The notes: generated by a model from the sequence alone, not told the origin. Counted from the stretch's first letter, positions 9,239 through 18,620 are shown. The stretch: 64,000 nucleotides of DNA from Thiobacillus sp. SCUT-2 (GCF_035621355.1 NZ_CP141769.1:372001-436000), one strand, 5' to 3'. Made by a program: numbers and translations.

Positions 9239-10620
9239 GCGTACCGGCCTGGCTGGCGCGAAGCGTGTTCCGCGTGCAGGAGGCGGTGATGCGCCGGCCG
9301 ACGTTCGCGCTGCTCGAGGTGCTGCAGCGTACGCAGTGGCTCTCGCCGGACGACATGCGCGAATACCAGCGCGCGCGGCTCAACGGGCTGCTGCAGTCGG
9401 CGCTGGCGCACAGCCCCTGGCACGCGCAGCGGCTGCAGGCAGCCGGCCTCGCCGAGGCCGTCCGCGCCGGTGCGGTCGGGCCGGGCGACCTGGCGCGGCT
9501 GCCGACGATGGACAAGCGCGATGCGCGCAGTCACATCGATGCGCTCGTGTGGCGGGGGGTGCCCGGCGGGGTGTTCCCGTACACGACAGGCGGCTCCAGC
9601 GGCGAACCGCTGATGTTCTATTTCGGCCGCGCCCGCCAGGCGGCGGATGCGGCGGGGCGCCTGCGGGCGCGGCGCTGGTGGGGCGTGCAGCCGGGCGAGC
9701 GCGAGGTCTACCTGTGGGGCGCACCGGTCGAGCTCAACGCGACCGACCGTGTCAAGACGCTGCGCGACCGCCTCGTGAACCAGCTGTTGCTGAACGCGTT
9801 CGAGATGTCGCCGGCGCGCATGGATGTGTATCTCGAAGCCATCGAGGCCTGGAATCCCAAGGCGATCTACGGCTACGCCAGCAGCCTGGCCCTGCTCGCC
9901 GCGCATGCCGAGGCGCGGTCGGTCAAGCCGCGCCTGCCGGCGCTGCGCGTGGTGAGCAGCACCGGCGAGCCGCTGTTCCTGCATCAGCGCGAGCTGATCG
10001 AGCGCGTATTCGGCGTGCCGGTGTCGGTCGAATACGGCGCGCGCGATGCCGGCCTGATGGCGCTCGAGTCGCCGGACGGCGTCCTGCTGCAGATGAGCGA
10101 GACGCACCTCATCGAGGTCCTCGACGCGGCAGGCAATCCGGCCGAGGAGGGCGAGGCCGTGATTACTTCCCTGGTGTCGGCGGCGCAGCCCTTCATCCGC
10201 TATCGCACGGGCGACGTGGTGCGGCGGAGCGGGCGCAGGGATCCCGGTGGCCGTGGGCTTGCCGTGCTGGATGCCGTCGTGGGGCGCCAGACGGATTTCC
10301 TCGTCGCGGCCGACGGCCGCATCATGCACGCACTGGCGGCGATCTATGTGCTGCGGGCGGTTCCGGGCGTGGCCCAGTTCAAGCTGGTGCAGCATGCGGT
10401 CGACCGGGTCGAGGTCCAGCTGGTGCCGGACGCGCACTGGAACGACGCGGCGCGCGAGACGGTGGTCCGGGGCTTGCGGGCGCGCCTGGGCGATGCGCTG
10501 GCGGTCGAGCTGAACCTGCGCGAGTCGATCGCGCCGGAAGCGTCCGGCAAGCATCGCTACGTGGTCAGCCACGTGCGCCTGGACGAGGCGCTGGCGCAGG
10601 CGGGGGGCACCGCATCATGA
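9235..10620 (+). CDS. CapK/PaaK-like adenylate-forming enzyme
   Basis: Protein of 461 residues in the phenylacetate-CoA ligase-like branch of the ANL superfamily, often annotated CapK in capsule loci. The AMP-binding loop YTTGGSSGEPLMFYF spans about residues 116-130. SSTGEPL near 242 and YRTGDVVRR near 325 match later conserved motifs. ATG 9235 overlaps the sulfotransferase stop. Such proteins are presumed to activate an acyl or other carboxylate for attachment to the glycan, but neither substrate nor acceptor can be read here. The MBOAT/SGNH pair about 1.5 kb downstream could use an activated acyl group, which is only an inference. Confidence 0.8.
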   Translation: MSVPAWLARSVFRVQEAVMRRPTFALLEVLQRTQWLSPDDMREYQRARLNGLLQSALAHSPWHAQRLQAAGLAEAVRAGAVGPGDLARLPTMDKRDARSHIDALVWRGVPGGVFPYTTGGSSGEPLMFYFGRARQAADAAGRLRARRWWGVQPGEREVYLWGAPVELNATDRVKTLRDRLVNQLLLNAFEMSPARMDVYLEAIEAWNPKAIYGYASSLALLAAHAEARSVKPRLPALRVVSSTGEPLFLHQRELIERVFGVPVSVEYGARDAGLMALESPDGVLLQMSETHLIEVLDAAGNPAEEGEAVITSLVSAAQPFIRYRTGDVVRRSGRRDPGGRGLAVLDAVVGRQTDFLVAADGRIMHALAAIYVLRAVPGVAQFKLVQHAVDRVEVQLVPDAHWNDAARETVVRGLRARLGDALAVELNLRESIAPEASGKHRYVVSHVRLDEALAQAGGTAS

Positions 10621-10780
10621 CGCGGCGCCCGGCCGGGTTCGGCCTGTCGCTGCGGCGGGCGAGGCCGGGTGTCGCCGCGCCCGGTTTCGAGGGCATGGGC
10701 GCAAGCTGCTTTGCAGATGCGCCGATGATGGATATCGTGGGCAGACGCAGTCCGCCCGAAATGCAGAGAGCCGAATCCGC

Positions 10781-12103
10781 ATGAGAGACCTGTTCATCAC
10801 CGGCCTGATCTTCAGCCTGCTGCCGTTCGTCTTCAGGAGGCCGTGGCTGGGCATCCTGCTGTGGTCGTGGCTGGGGTACATGAACCCCCACCGGCTGGCC
10901 TGGGGATTCGCCTACAACATGCCCTTCTCGATGATCGTCGGGGCGGTGACCATCCTCGCGTTCATGGCGTCCAGGGAGAAGAAGGACATGCCGTGGACGC
11001 GCGAGATCTTTGTCCTGCTGTTGCTGACGGGGTGGATGCTGTTCACCACCTTCTTCGCGTTTTATCCCGCGCTCGCCTGGCTGGAGTGGAACAAGGTCTG
11101 GAAGATCATGCTCATGGTCCTTCTGACGACGCTGATCATCAACGAACGCTACAAGCTGCACTGGCTGATGTGGGTGATCGTCCTCTCGTTCGGCTTCTAC
11201 GGCGTCAAGGGCGGCATCTTCACCATCATCAACGGCGGCGTCTACCGCGTTCAGGGGCCGACGGGAACCTTCATCGCCGGCAACAACGAAATGGCACTGG
11301 CGCTGGTGATGACCGTCCCCCTCATCCGTTATCTTCACCTGCAGGAGCCCCGCAAGTGGGTCAAGATCGGCCTCGCCACGGCCATGGTGCTGACCGGCGT
11401 GGCGGCCATCGGCAGCCAGTCGCGTGGCGGCATGCTGGCGATGGCCGCCATGGGCCTGTTCCTGTGGGTGAAGAGCCGCAACAAGATCGTGACCGGCTTT
11501 TACATGGCGATCGCGGTGGCCGTCATGGCGTCGGTGATGCCGCAGGCCTGGTACGACCGCATGAACACGATCAAGACGTATCAGGAAGACCAGTCCGCGC
11601 AGGGACGGATCAACGCCTGGCATACCGCGTTCAACGTGGCGAAGGATCGCATCACCGGCGGCGGATTCGACATGTTCCGCCCCCCGACGTTCCGCCAGTA
11701 CGCACCGGATCCCTGGAACGTCCACGACGTCCACAGCATCTACTTCGAGATGATGGGCGAGCAGGGCTTCATCGGGTTTGCGCTCTTCATGCTGCTGGGC
11801 GTGCTGGCGTGGATGCGCGCCCGGCAGATCATCAAGCGATGCAAGCGTGACCCCGAGCAGAAATGGGCGGCCGACCTGGCGGCCATGATCCAGGTCAGCC
11901 TGGTCGGCTACGCGACCGCCGGGGCGTTCCTGGGCATGAGTCATTTCGACCTGCCTTACCATCTGATGATCATTCTGGTGCTCGCGGCCAAGTTCTCAGG
12001 CGCCCTCGGCAAGGTCGCGCCGGCCCCGGCCGGCGTCCACGGCAGGGGGCTGCCCCATCCGGCAAGCCGGTTCGGTACGGAGAACGCCGGGCCGAGGGCA
12101 TGA
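10781..12103 (+). CDS. Putative O-glycosylation ligase / O-antigen ligase-like, XrtA-associated (TIGR03097-like)
   Basis: Integral membrane protein of 440 residues with about ten hydrophobic helices and a long periplasmic loop between the last helices. The N-terminus (MRDLFITGLIFSLLPFVFRR, then WSWLGYMNPHRLAWGFAYN) matches the exosortase-A-associated ligase group as I know it. The Wzy_C-type region has IGSQSRGGMLAM near residue 207 and a histidine-containing loop with VHDVHSIYFEM near 315. Members are proposed to transfer finished glycan to protein or to polymerise it. A gap of 160 bases precedes it, so it may have its own promoter. The ATG of 10781 is preceded by GAGAGCC. Confidence 0.85.
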   Translation: MRDLFITGLIFSLLPFVFRRPWLGILLWSWLGYMNPHRLAWGFAYNMPFSMIVGAVTILAFMASREKKDMPWTREIFVLLLLTGWMLFTTFFAFYPALAWLEWNKVWKIMLMVLLTTLIINERYKLHWLMWVIVLSFGFYGVKGGIFTIINGGVYRVQGPTGTFIAGNNEMALALVMTVPLIRYLHLQEPRKWVKIGLATAMVLTGVAAIGSQSRGGMLAMAAMGLFLWVKSRNKIVTGFYMAIAVAVMASVMPQAWYDRMNTIKTYQEDQSAQGRINAWHTAFNVAKDRITGGGFDMFRPPTFRQYAPDPWNVHDVHSIYFEMMGEQGFIGFALFMLLGVLAWMRARQIIKRCKRDPEQKWAADLAAMIQVSLVGYATAGAFLGMSHFDLPYHLMIILVLAAKFSGALGKVAPAPAGVHGRGLPHPASRFGTENAGPRA

Positions 12104-12104
12104 T

Positions 12105-13100
12105 GTGAACTGGCCAAGGGTCCGCCTGCCGCCGGGCCTGGGCGCCGCATTCTGGCTGGCGGCGGCGCTGCTCGGGCTGGCCGAAGCGGCGCTGCACAGC
12201 GAGGCCGTGCTGCTCCGGTACCGGTCGGTGTTCGCGGTGGGGCGCGCCTACGACAAGCTGCATGCGCTCGAGCAGCGCCCGCCTGCCCTTCTTTTCATCG
12301 GCAACAGCCGCGTCGACAACGGCATCGATCCGCTCGCCGTGGCGCGCGCATGGCCCGGCGCGCCGCTCCACGGTTTCAACCTCGGGCTGCCCGGCGCGAA
12401 CGCCGTCGTCTACCACGGTGCGCTGCGCCGCCTCGACGCACGCGGACTTCTGGGCGGCGGGGCGATCCGGGCGGTGGTGCTGGGGCTGGACGAAAGCGCG
12501 CTGCAGGACGGCGATTCGCTCGGCTATGCAAGCTTCCTCGCCGACCGTCGTGCGCTGTGGGACGCCGCGCGCTACCGCGAGTGGCTGGGCAGCCTGGTGC
12601 GACTGTGGTCCTACTCCGGAAACCTGCGCCAGCTGCGCGAGCCCGAGAAGGCGCTGCGCTTCGTCGAGGCGAGCGTGCGCGAGGTCGATCCGGTCGGCGG
12701 CGCCGCCGCAGGCCGCCTGGGCTACCGGCCGGGCTTTGGCGCGGCCCAGAACGCCAACCAGGTCGCGAGCCAGGAGCAGGCTGCCTGGTCTCCGCCGAGC
12801 CCGGCCGTCGAGGCCTTCCTCTGGCATGCGATTGGACTGCTGCAGATGCGCGGCGTGCAGGTGTTCGTCACGCTGCCGCCTCTCCGCGATCGCCGCCCGG
12901 CCTTCGTCGACGCGCGCCCCGATGCCGCGCCCTACCGCGATTTGCTGGCGCGGCTGCGGCAGCGCGGTGTCGTCGTGCTGCCGCAGCCAGTCGGCTACCG
13001 GGCCGCCGATTTCATCAACGCCGGCCACCTGAACGATCACGGCGCGCAGCGATACAGCGCGGAGCTGGCCCGCCAGCTTGCCATGGCGGGGTTTCGCTAG
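12105..13100 (+). CDS. Membrane-anchored SGNH-type hydrolase-like protein, partner of the MBOAT acyltransferase
   Basis: Predicted 331-residue extracytoplasmic protein with one N-terminal membrane anchor (about residues 10-28). The SGNH block I is approximated by LLFIGNSRVDNGIDP near residue 62, and a C-terminal Asn-His-Asp/His block (FINAGHLNDHGAQRY) is near residue 304. This layout resembles the AlgJ/AlgX/DltD-like partners that pass acyl groups from an MBOAT membrane enzyme to a polysaccharide. The GTG start at 12105 overlaps the upstream end (ATGATGTG), and the MBOAT gene begins four bases after the stop, which strongly suggests one functional unit. Substrate is inferred, not shown. Confidence 0.7.
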   Translation: MNWPRVRLPPGLGAAFWLAAALLGLAEAALHSEAVLLRYRSVFAVGRAYDKLHALEQRPPALLFIGNSRVDNGIDPLAVARAWPGAPLHGFNLGLPGANAVVYHGALRRLDARGLLGGGAIRAVVLGLDESALQDGDSLGYASFLADRRALWDAARYREWLGSLVRLWSYSGNLRQLREPEKALRFVEASVREVDPVGGAAAGRLGYRPGFGAAQNANQVASQEQAAWSPPSPAVEAFLWHAIGLLQMRGVQVFVTLPPLRDRRPAFVDARPDAAPYRDLLARLRQRGVVVLPQPVGYRAADFINAGHLNDHGAQRYSAELARQLAMAGFR

Positions 13101-13103
13101 GCC

Positions 13104-14537
13104 GTGCTGTTCAGCTCCCCGACCTTCCTGCTCTTTTTTGCCGTCCTGCTGCTTTTCTACGCAGGTGCGCGCAGCTATCGTGAACGTGCGGCCATCGTGC
13201 TCGCCGGCAGCCTCCTGTTCTACGCGTCCTGGAAGCCGGCCTACCTGCTGCTGCTCACGGCATCGGTCAGCCTCAACTATTGGCTCTATTCGGCCCTGTC
13301 GGCGACCCGCAGCAAGCGCCTGCTGGTGGCCGGGCTGGCGCTGAATCTCGGCTTCCTCGGCATCATCAAGTATCTGGGCATGGCGCTCGACACGCTGTCA
13401 GGCCTCGCCGGCTGGCTCGAGCTGCCTGTCCCCGCCGCGCCGCCTGCGTGGGTGCACTGGGCCTTGCCGCTGGGGATCAGCTTCTACACCTTCCACATGC
13501 TGTCGGTCATGATCGACGTCTATCGGGGCGAGTGGACCCACCGCATATCGTTTCGCGCCTGGTGGATGTACGTGACCTTCTTCCCGCACATGATCGCCGG
13601 GCCCATCCTGCGGGCGTCCGAACTGGTCGAACAGCTGGAAGATCTGCAGCCGCTGAGGGCGCGCGAAGTGAAGCTCGGGGCCCTGATCTTCCTGGCCGGA
13701 CTCGTCAAGAAGGTGCTGTTCGCCGACAACCTGGCGCCGCTGGCGGACGCGTTGTTCGGGCAGCCGCAGGCGCTCGGCCTCTACGCCGCCTGGCTCGCGG
13801 CCACCGCCTTTGCACTGCAGATCTATTTCGACTTTTCCGGCTACAGCGAGATGGCGGTCGGCCTGGCACGCATGTTCGGCGTGGTGCTGCCACGCAACTT
13901 CCTGCATCCGTACACCAGCCGCAGCGTGCGCGAGTTCTGGCAGCGCTGGCACATCACGCTGTCGCGCTGGCTGCGCGACTACCTCTACATCTCGCTGGGC
14001 GGGAACCGCCGCGGCAAGGCGCGCAACCTGGCCAACCTGATGATCACGATGCTGCTCGGCGGGCTCTGGCACGGCGCCGCCTGGACGTTCGTGTTCTGGG
14101 GGCTCCTGCACGGGAGCTATCTCGTTCTGCACCGCGTGCTGCTGGATGCCTGCACGCGGGTCGGCGTGCTCGAAGGCTCCGCCGCCGCGCGCGCCCTGTC
14201 CTGGCTGGGCTGGCCGGTGACGCTTGCACTGGTATGGCTGACCTGGGTGTTCTTTCGTGCGCCGACCTTCCACGATGCGTGGACCATCACGGCCGCGATG
14301 CTGGGAATGGCGGATGCCGCCGGCGCGCCGGCGGTGCGCACCTATGTGCAGGCGCTCGTCTGGGCGAGCCTGCTGCTGGTCCTGGTCGAGCCCGCCATCG
14401 AGCGGGCGCTTAAGCGCGGATTGCGGCGCTGGGGGGAACTGCATTTCACGCTGCGCGGCACCGCATATGCGGGCATTGCACTGATGGTGATCCTCTTCGG
14501 CGGCAGCAGCCAGAAATTCATCTATTTCGATTTCTGA
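13104..14537 (+). CDS. MBOAT-family O-acyltransferase (AlgI/DltB-like)
   Basis: Polytopic inner-membrane protein of 477 residues. Signature segments are YFDFSGYSEMAVGLARMFG near residue 240, the conserved VREFWQRWHITLSRWLRDY near 275 and the catalytic-histidine motif GGLWHGAAWTFVFWG near 318. AlgI and DltB relatives move acyl groups across the membrane to O-acylate exported polymers. The immediately preceding SGNH-like gene fits the usual two-component arrangement. The start is GTG 13104. This gene closes the first + strand block; the asparagine-synthase-like gene beyond it points the other way, 15 bases from this stop. Confidence 0.93.
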   Translation: MLFSSPTFLLFFAVLLLFYAGARSYRERAAIVLAGSLLFYASWKPAYLLLLTASVSLNYWLYSALSATRSKRLLVAGLALNLGFLGIIKYLGMALDTLSGLAGWLELPVPAAPPAWVHWALPLGISFYTFHMLSVMIDVYRGEWTHRISFRAWWMYVTFFPHMIAGPILRASELVEQLEDLQPLRAREVKLGALIFLAGLVKKVLFADNLAPLADALFGQPQALGLYAAWLAATAFALQIYFDFSGYSEMAVGLARMFGVVLPRNFLHPYTSRSVREFWQRWHITLSRWLRDYLYISLGGNRRGKARNLANLMITMLLGGLWHGAAWTFVFWGLLHGSYLVLHRVLLDACTRVGVLEGSAAARALSWLGWPVTLALVWLTWVFFRAPTFHDAWTITAAMLGMADAAGAPAVRTYVQALVWASLLLVLVEPAIERALKRGLRRWGELHFTLRGTAYAGIALMVILFGGSSQKFIYFDF

Positions 14538-14552
14538 GGCGTGATGCGCGCA

Positions 14553-16379
14553 TCAATGTCCGTTCGCCTGCAGCCATCGTTCCAGCATCATGGTGACCCA
14601 GACCATCACGCCGTAATAGCTTGCATGGGGGCCGCGCAGCATGCCGGACATGTGATCCAGGTACGCCGGGCGCATCCATCCCCGTGCCTTGAAGTCCGAC
14701 AGGCTGTCTCCGACGAGTTCGCCGAGCGGCGCGTGCTGCGTGCACCACACGCCGAACGGCAAGCCGAAGCCGTGCTTGGCCTTGCTGATGATCTTTTCCG
14801 GCAAAACGTCGCGCAGCGCTTCCTTGAAGAACCAGCGCAGGGTCTGGCCGCGCACCTTGTAGTCCACCGGCAGATGGTTCGCGAAAGCGACGAGCCGGTC
14901 GTCGAGGAGGGGATAGCGCACCTCGATTCCTGCCGCTTCGGTCATCGTGCCAACCTTGCGGAGATCGTTGTCCGCAAGCGTGAACTTCAGGTCGACGTGC
15001 ATCATGCGGTTGATGTAGTGGTCCGACGCAGTGCGCGCATACACGTCGACGAGCGCCGCATCGGCTGCAGAGGGATCGACGGCATGGATGAAATCCTGCG
15101 CAAGGATTTCGTCGAGCGGCGTGCGGTGGAGAAAGTTGTAGCTTTCGAGGCGCAGCGGCAGCCCCATGTTGGCTTGACGGACGTAGCTCTTCAGCTTGGC
15201 AAGCGGGAAGCGGCCGGACAGCAGGGGGACGTGGGCGATCGGCTCGATCACGCCGCGCCGGAAGGCGGCGGGCAGGCGGAAGTAGTTCTCGAACAGCCGC
15301 TGCTTCGCATAGCGGGCGTTGCCGCCGAATATCTCGTCGCCGCCGTCGCCCGCGAGCATGCGCTCGAACCCCGCGTCGCGCGCGGTACGGGCGCAGAAAT
15401 AGGTCGGCACCGCAGAGTCGTTGCCGAACGGCTCGTCGTACTCGCGCGCGATGACGGGAATTGCCGTGACGATGTCGGCGGGCTTCAGATAGTACTCATG
15501 GCGCCGGCTGCCGTAGCGCTCGGCGGCGCAGCGCGCGTATTCCATTTCGTCGAAGCCGTCGGCGTCGAAGCCGATGGAGAAGGTGTCGATCGGGGCGCCG
15601 CGCGCAGCGGTAAGCGTGCCGACCACGGTGGAACTGTCGGTGCCGCCGGACAGGAACGCCGCGGTCGCCGGGGCATCGGTGTCGCGCACGGCCTGGTCGA
15701 GCAGGTCACGGAAATGGGTACGATGCGCGGCAAAGTCGGCGTCGACCGGCGTGTAGTCGGCATGCCAGTAGAAGCGGGCATCCAGGTGGCCGTTCTTCAG
15801 GGTCACGATCTGCCCCGGCAGCAGCTTGTGCACGCCCTGATAGAGACTGCGCGGCGCCGGGATGGTGTGAAAGTAGAGGTAGTCGTAGATCGCCTGGGGG
15901 TCGATCGTGCGCCCGATGCCGGGATGGGCCGCCACGTTCTGCACGCTGCTGCCGAAGACGAGATGGCCGCCGCGATGCGCGTAGCAGAGGCGTTCGGCAC
16001 CGACGCGATCGAGCGCGAGGCAGGCCCGCTTCTTGAGCGGCTCGAGCACGGCGAAGGCGAAGTTGCCCTGCATCAGCAGCGGCAGCTGTTCGCCATGGCG
16101 CACCCAGCCGTGCGCGACGGCGTTGGCCGGGCCCTGCTCGCGGGCGATGAATGCGAGTTCGTCGTCGAGGAAGCGCGGCCGGCCGGCCAGCGCCGCGGCG
16201 AGGCCATTCTCGACGTGGATGTCCGCCTTGCCGAAGCGCGAGCATGCCGCAACACCCAGCAGCTGGCTGCTGTGTTCGTGCAGCAGCCCCTCCGGCGACA
16301 GGCAGGCCGCGCGCCCCATGTGCCGAATCAGGTCGTGATGTGCGCCGTGGTCGCCCAACCAGCCGAAAATGCCATCCAT
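14553..16379 (-). CDS. Asparagine synthase-like protein lacking the glutaminase cysteine
   Basis: Predicted 608-residue protein with the two-domain asparagine synthase architecture. ATG 16379 gives Met-Asp-Gly-Ile-Phe-Gly, so the N-terminal nucleophile Cys2 is replaced by Asp. The frame is open further upstream but has no Met-Cys alternative and no family similarity there. The synthetase half looks intact: SGGTDSS near residue 252 and LAGDGGDEIFGG near 340. Glutaminase activity should be lost, so it would need free ammonia or perform another ATP-dependent condensation, as beta-lactam-synthetase-like relatives do. It stands alone on the minus strand, divergent from a sulfotransferase. Substrate unknown. 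Confidence 0.85.
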   Translation of the reverse strand: MDGIFGWLGDHGAHHDLIRHMGRAACLSPEGLLHEHSSQLLGVAACSRFGKADIHVENGLAAALAGRPRFLDDELAFIAREQGPANAVAHGWVRHGEQLPLLMQGNFAFAVLEPLKKRACLALDRVGAERLCYAHRGGHLVFGSSVQNVAAHPGIGRTIDPQAIYDYLYFHTIPAPRSLYQGVHKLLPGQIVTLKNGHLDARFYWHADYTPVDADFAAHRTHFRDLLDQAVRDTDAPATAAFLSGGTDSSTVVGTLTAARGAPIDTFSIGFDADGFDEMEYARCAAERYGSRRHEYYLKPADIVTAIPVIAREYDEPFGNDSAVPTYFCARTARDAGFERMLAGDGGDEIFGGNARYAKQRLFENYFRLPAAFRRGVIEPIAHVPLLSGRFPLAKLKSYVRQANMGLPLRLESYNFLHRTPLDEILAQDFIHAVDPSAADAALVDVYARTASDHYINRMMHVDLKFTLADNDLRKVGTMTEAAGIEVRYPLLDDRLVAFANHLPVDYKVRGQTLRWFFKEALRDVLPEKIISKAKHGFGLPFGVWCTQHAPLGELVGDSLSDFKARGWMRPAYLDHMSGMLRGPHASYYGVMVWVTMMLERWLQANGH

Positions 16380-16503
16380 GGTGTGTCGTGTCCGCGTGAT
16401 ACGGGATAATGTCCGCCAAATATAAACGAGCCGGTGGATTGGCACGAATTCCGTCGCCCGGCGGCGGGCGCCCGGAGCTCCGTCCGATAACGACATAAAG
16501 CGC

Positions 16504-17430
16504 ATGAGTTTGAGCGAATTCTCTGACAAGGTGGCGAAAACGCTGGCGTTCCATGCGCGCCGCGTGCAGCGTGCCGCGCGCGGCCTGCGGTGGGACCTGC
16601 AGCGGATTCCGGCAAGGCGGCCGGTCATCGTCGTCGGCTGCTCGCGCGCCGGCACCACCCTGGTCTACAAGACGCTCTCGGAGTCGCGCGAGATCGGCAG
16701 CTTGCAGCGCGAAACCCACGACTACTGGACCGGCCTGCACCCGCTGTCCGCCAAGGGCTGGGACACCCACGCGCTCGAAGCGGCGGATGCCAGCCCTGCG
16801 GACCGCGACACCGTCAGCCGCTATTTCTACAGCTGGACCGGGTGCCAGCGCTGGGTCGACAAGAACAATCAGAACGGCCTGTGCGTGCCCTATCTGCGCG
16901 CGCTCTTCCCCGACGCCCTCTTCGTCTACGTCAAGCGCAGCCCGGGGGACAACCTCAACTCGCTGATCGAGGGCTGGCGCAAGCCCGACGAGTTCGCGAC
17001 CTGGTCCGCCGCGTTGCCCGAGACGGTGGCGGTCGAGAACGGGCAACTGACGCAGTGGTGTTTCTTTCTCGCCGAAGGCTGGCGCAAGTACACAACCGCG
17101 CCGGTCGAGGCGGTGGCCGCGTTCCAGTACGAAGCCATCAACCGTGCGATCCTCGACGCGCGGGCCGGCGTGCCGTCCGGGCAGTGGATCGAGGTGTTCT
17201 ACGAGGATTTCCTGCGCGACCCGGTCACGACCTTCCGACGGGTGTTCGAGGGATGCGGCCTGGCCTTCGATGCGCGCCTGGAGGCCCATTGTGCCCAGGT
17301 CCTCGGCATGCCCTACAACGCCTTTTCCGAGATCCGGCTCGACAAGTGGAAGGATGGCCGCAACCGCGAAAAGATCGAGCGCGTGCTGCCGCAGGTGGCC
17401 GATGTCGCTGCGCGGATGGGCTATCGATGA
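16504..17430 (+). CDS. Sulfotransferase family protein
   Basis: Predicted 308-residue sulfotransferase. The phosphosulfate loop reads VIVVGCSRAGTTLVYKTL near residue 41, and a second motif, LFVYVKRSPGDNLNSLIEG, lies near residue 140. It opens the second + strand block and is divergent from the asparagine-synthase-like gene; the 124 bases between them should hold both promoters, though I could not assign boxes with confidence. It is coupled by ATGA to the deacetylase-like gene. Acceptor unknown; context points to a surface glycan. Confidence 0.82.
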   Translation: MSLSEFSDKVAKTLAFHARRVQRAARGLRWDLQRIPARRPVIVVGCSRAGTTLVYKTLSESREIGSLQRETHDYWTGLHPLSAKGWDTHALEAADASPADRDTVSRYFYSWTGCQRWVDKNNQNGLCVPYLRALFPDALFVYVKRSPGDNLNSLIEGWRKPDEFATWSAALPETVAVENGQLTQWCFFLAEGWRKYTTAPVEAVAAFQYEAINRAILDARAGVPSGQWIEVFYEDFLRDPVTTFRRVFEGCGLAFDARLEAHCAQVLGMPYNAFSEIRLDKWKDGRNREKIERVLPQVADVAARMGYR

Positions 17431-18620
17431 GTTTCGTGGCCGCGGGACTCGCGATGCTGCTGCTGTTGTGGCTCGCCACGCTGCTCGCGTTCGCCGTACC
17501 GCTGGTCGCGCGCTGGCGCGAGCCCGTGCTGAAATGCCCGGTGCTGATCATCGAGAGCGATGACTGGGGCGCCGGGCCGCTGCGGCAGGCCGATCTGCTC
17601 GGGCGGCTGGCGGCCCTCCTGCAGCGCATCCGCGACCGGACGGGCCGACCGGCGGCGATGACCCTCGGCGTCGTGCTGGCGGTGCCGGACGGGGCGCGCA
17701 TCGCCGCCAGCGGCTGCAGCGCCTATCACGAGCTGTCGCTTGCCGACGGCCGCTTCGAGGGGGTGCGTGCAGCGATGCAGGCGGGAATGCAGGCGGGCGT
17801 GTTCGCGCCGCAGCTGCACGGCCAGTGCCACTACTGGCCGCCGGCGCTGATGGCCGCGGCACGGGGCGACGCCGGGGTGCGTGCGTGGCTCGGTGCCGCC
17901 GAGCCCGCCATGACCGAGGAGCTTCCGTCGCCGCTGCAAAGCCGCTGGATCGACGCATCGCGCCTGCCGTCGCGGGCGTTGGACGCCGCGACCATCGGGC
18001 AGGCGGTGGCGGCCGAGGCGGCCGCCTACGGGTCCCTCTTCGGCGCCCCGCCCCGGGTGGCGGTTGCCACCACCTTCGTCTGGAACGAGGTGGTCGAGCG
18101 GGCGTGGGCGGAGGCCGGCGTCGAGGTCGTCGTCACGCCGGGCCGCCGTGCCACGTGCCGCAACGCCGCGGGCCAGCCAGACGGCATCGACGCGACCATG
18201 CTGAGCGGAAGCCGTTCGGGTGCGGGGCAGACCTACCTGGTGCGCGACGCGTATTTCGAACCGTCGCTGGGACATGGGGCGCAGAGACTGGCGGACAGCC
18301 TGACGGCGCGGACCCGCCAAGGGCGTGCCTGCCTCGCCGAAACGCATCGCTTCAATTTTCTGCGGGCCGAGGCGGCCAGCCTGGCCGCGCTGGAGGCGGC
18401 GCTGCAAGGCGCGCTGACGGCGTGCCCCGGGCTGCGCTTCCTGTTCCCGCTGGAGCTTGCGCACGCACTGCGGACGCGCGACCCGGCCTGGGTCGAGACC
18501 CGCTTGCGCCCGCGCCTCGCGGCCTGGTGCGCGCGCCTCGACGAGATTCCCCGCTTCGCCCGCGCGGCGCGGCTGACCGGCCTGGCGCTGCCGCTCGGCT
18601 GGCTGGGGCGCGCGGCATGA
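17427..18620 (+). CDS. Membrane-anchored polysaccharide-deacetylase-like protein
   Basis: Predicted 397-residue protein with one N-terminal transmembrane anchor (about residues 2-24). After it, LIIESDDWG near residue 40 replaces the usual TFDDG motif of NodB deacetylases but keeps the Asp pair. HGQCHYW near residue 132 supplies the H-x3-H metal pair. The rest is divergent. A metal-dependent glycan deacetylase or related hydrolase is likely, but the family is remote enough that substrate and even activity are uncertain. The start overlaps the sulfotransferase stop, and the end overlaps a GT2 gene, so it belongs to the same transcription unit. Confidence 0.65.
   Translation: MSFVAAGLAMLLLLWLATLLAFAVPLVARWREPVLKCPVLIIESDDWGAGPLRQADLLGRLAALLQRIRDRTGRPAAMTLGVVLAVPDGARIAASGCSAYHELSLADGRFEGVRAAMQAGMQAGVFAPQLHGQCHYWPPALMAAARGDAGVRAWLGAAEPAMTEELPSPLQSRWIDASRLPSRALDAATIGQAVAAEAAAYGSLFGAPPRVAVATTFVWNEVVERAWAEAGVEVVVTPGRRATCRNAAGQPDGIDATMLSGSRSGAGQTYLVRDAYFEPSLGHGAQRLADSLTARTRQGRACLAETHRFNFLRAEAASLAALEAALQGALTACPGLRFLFPLELAHALRTRDPAWVETRLRPRLAAWCARLDEIPRFARAARLTGLALPLGWLGRAA

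Noticed and set aside
10617-10784. 55-codon frame between the CapK-like gene and the ligase gene
   Set aside because: No RBS, arginine-rich low-complexity composition and no recognised domain; it looks like a by-product of high GC content.
14541-16409. Plus-strand frame of over 600 codons over the asparagine-synthase-like gene
   Set aside because: The minus strand carries the recognisable synthetase motifs; this frame has none and mirrors its codons.
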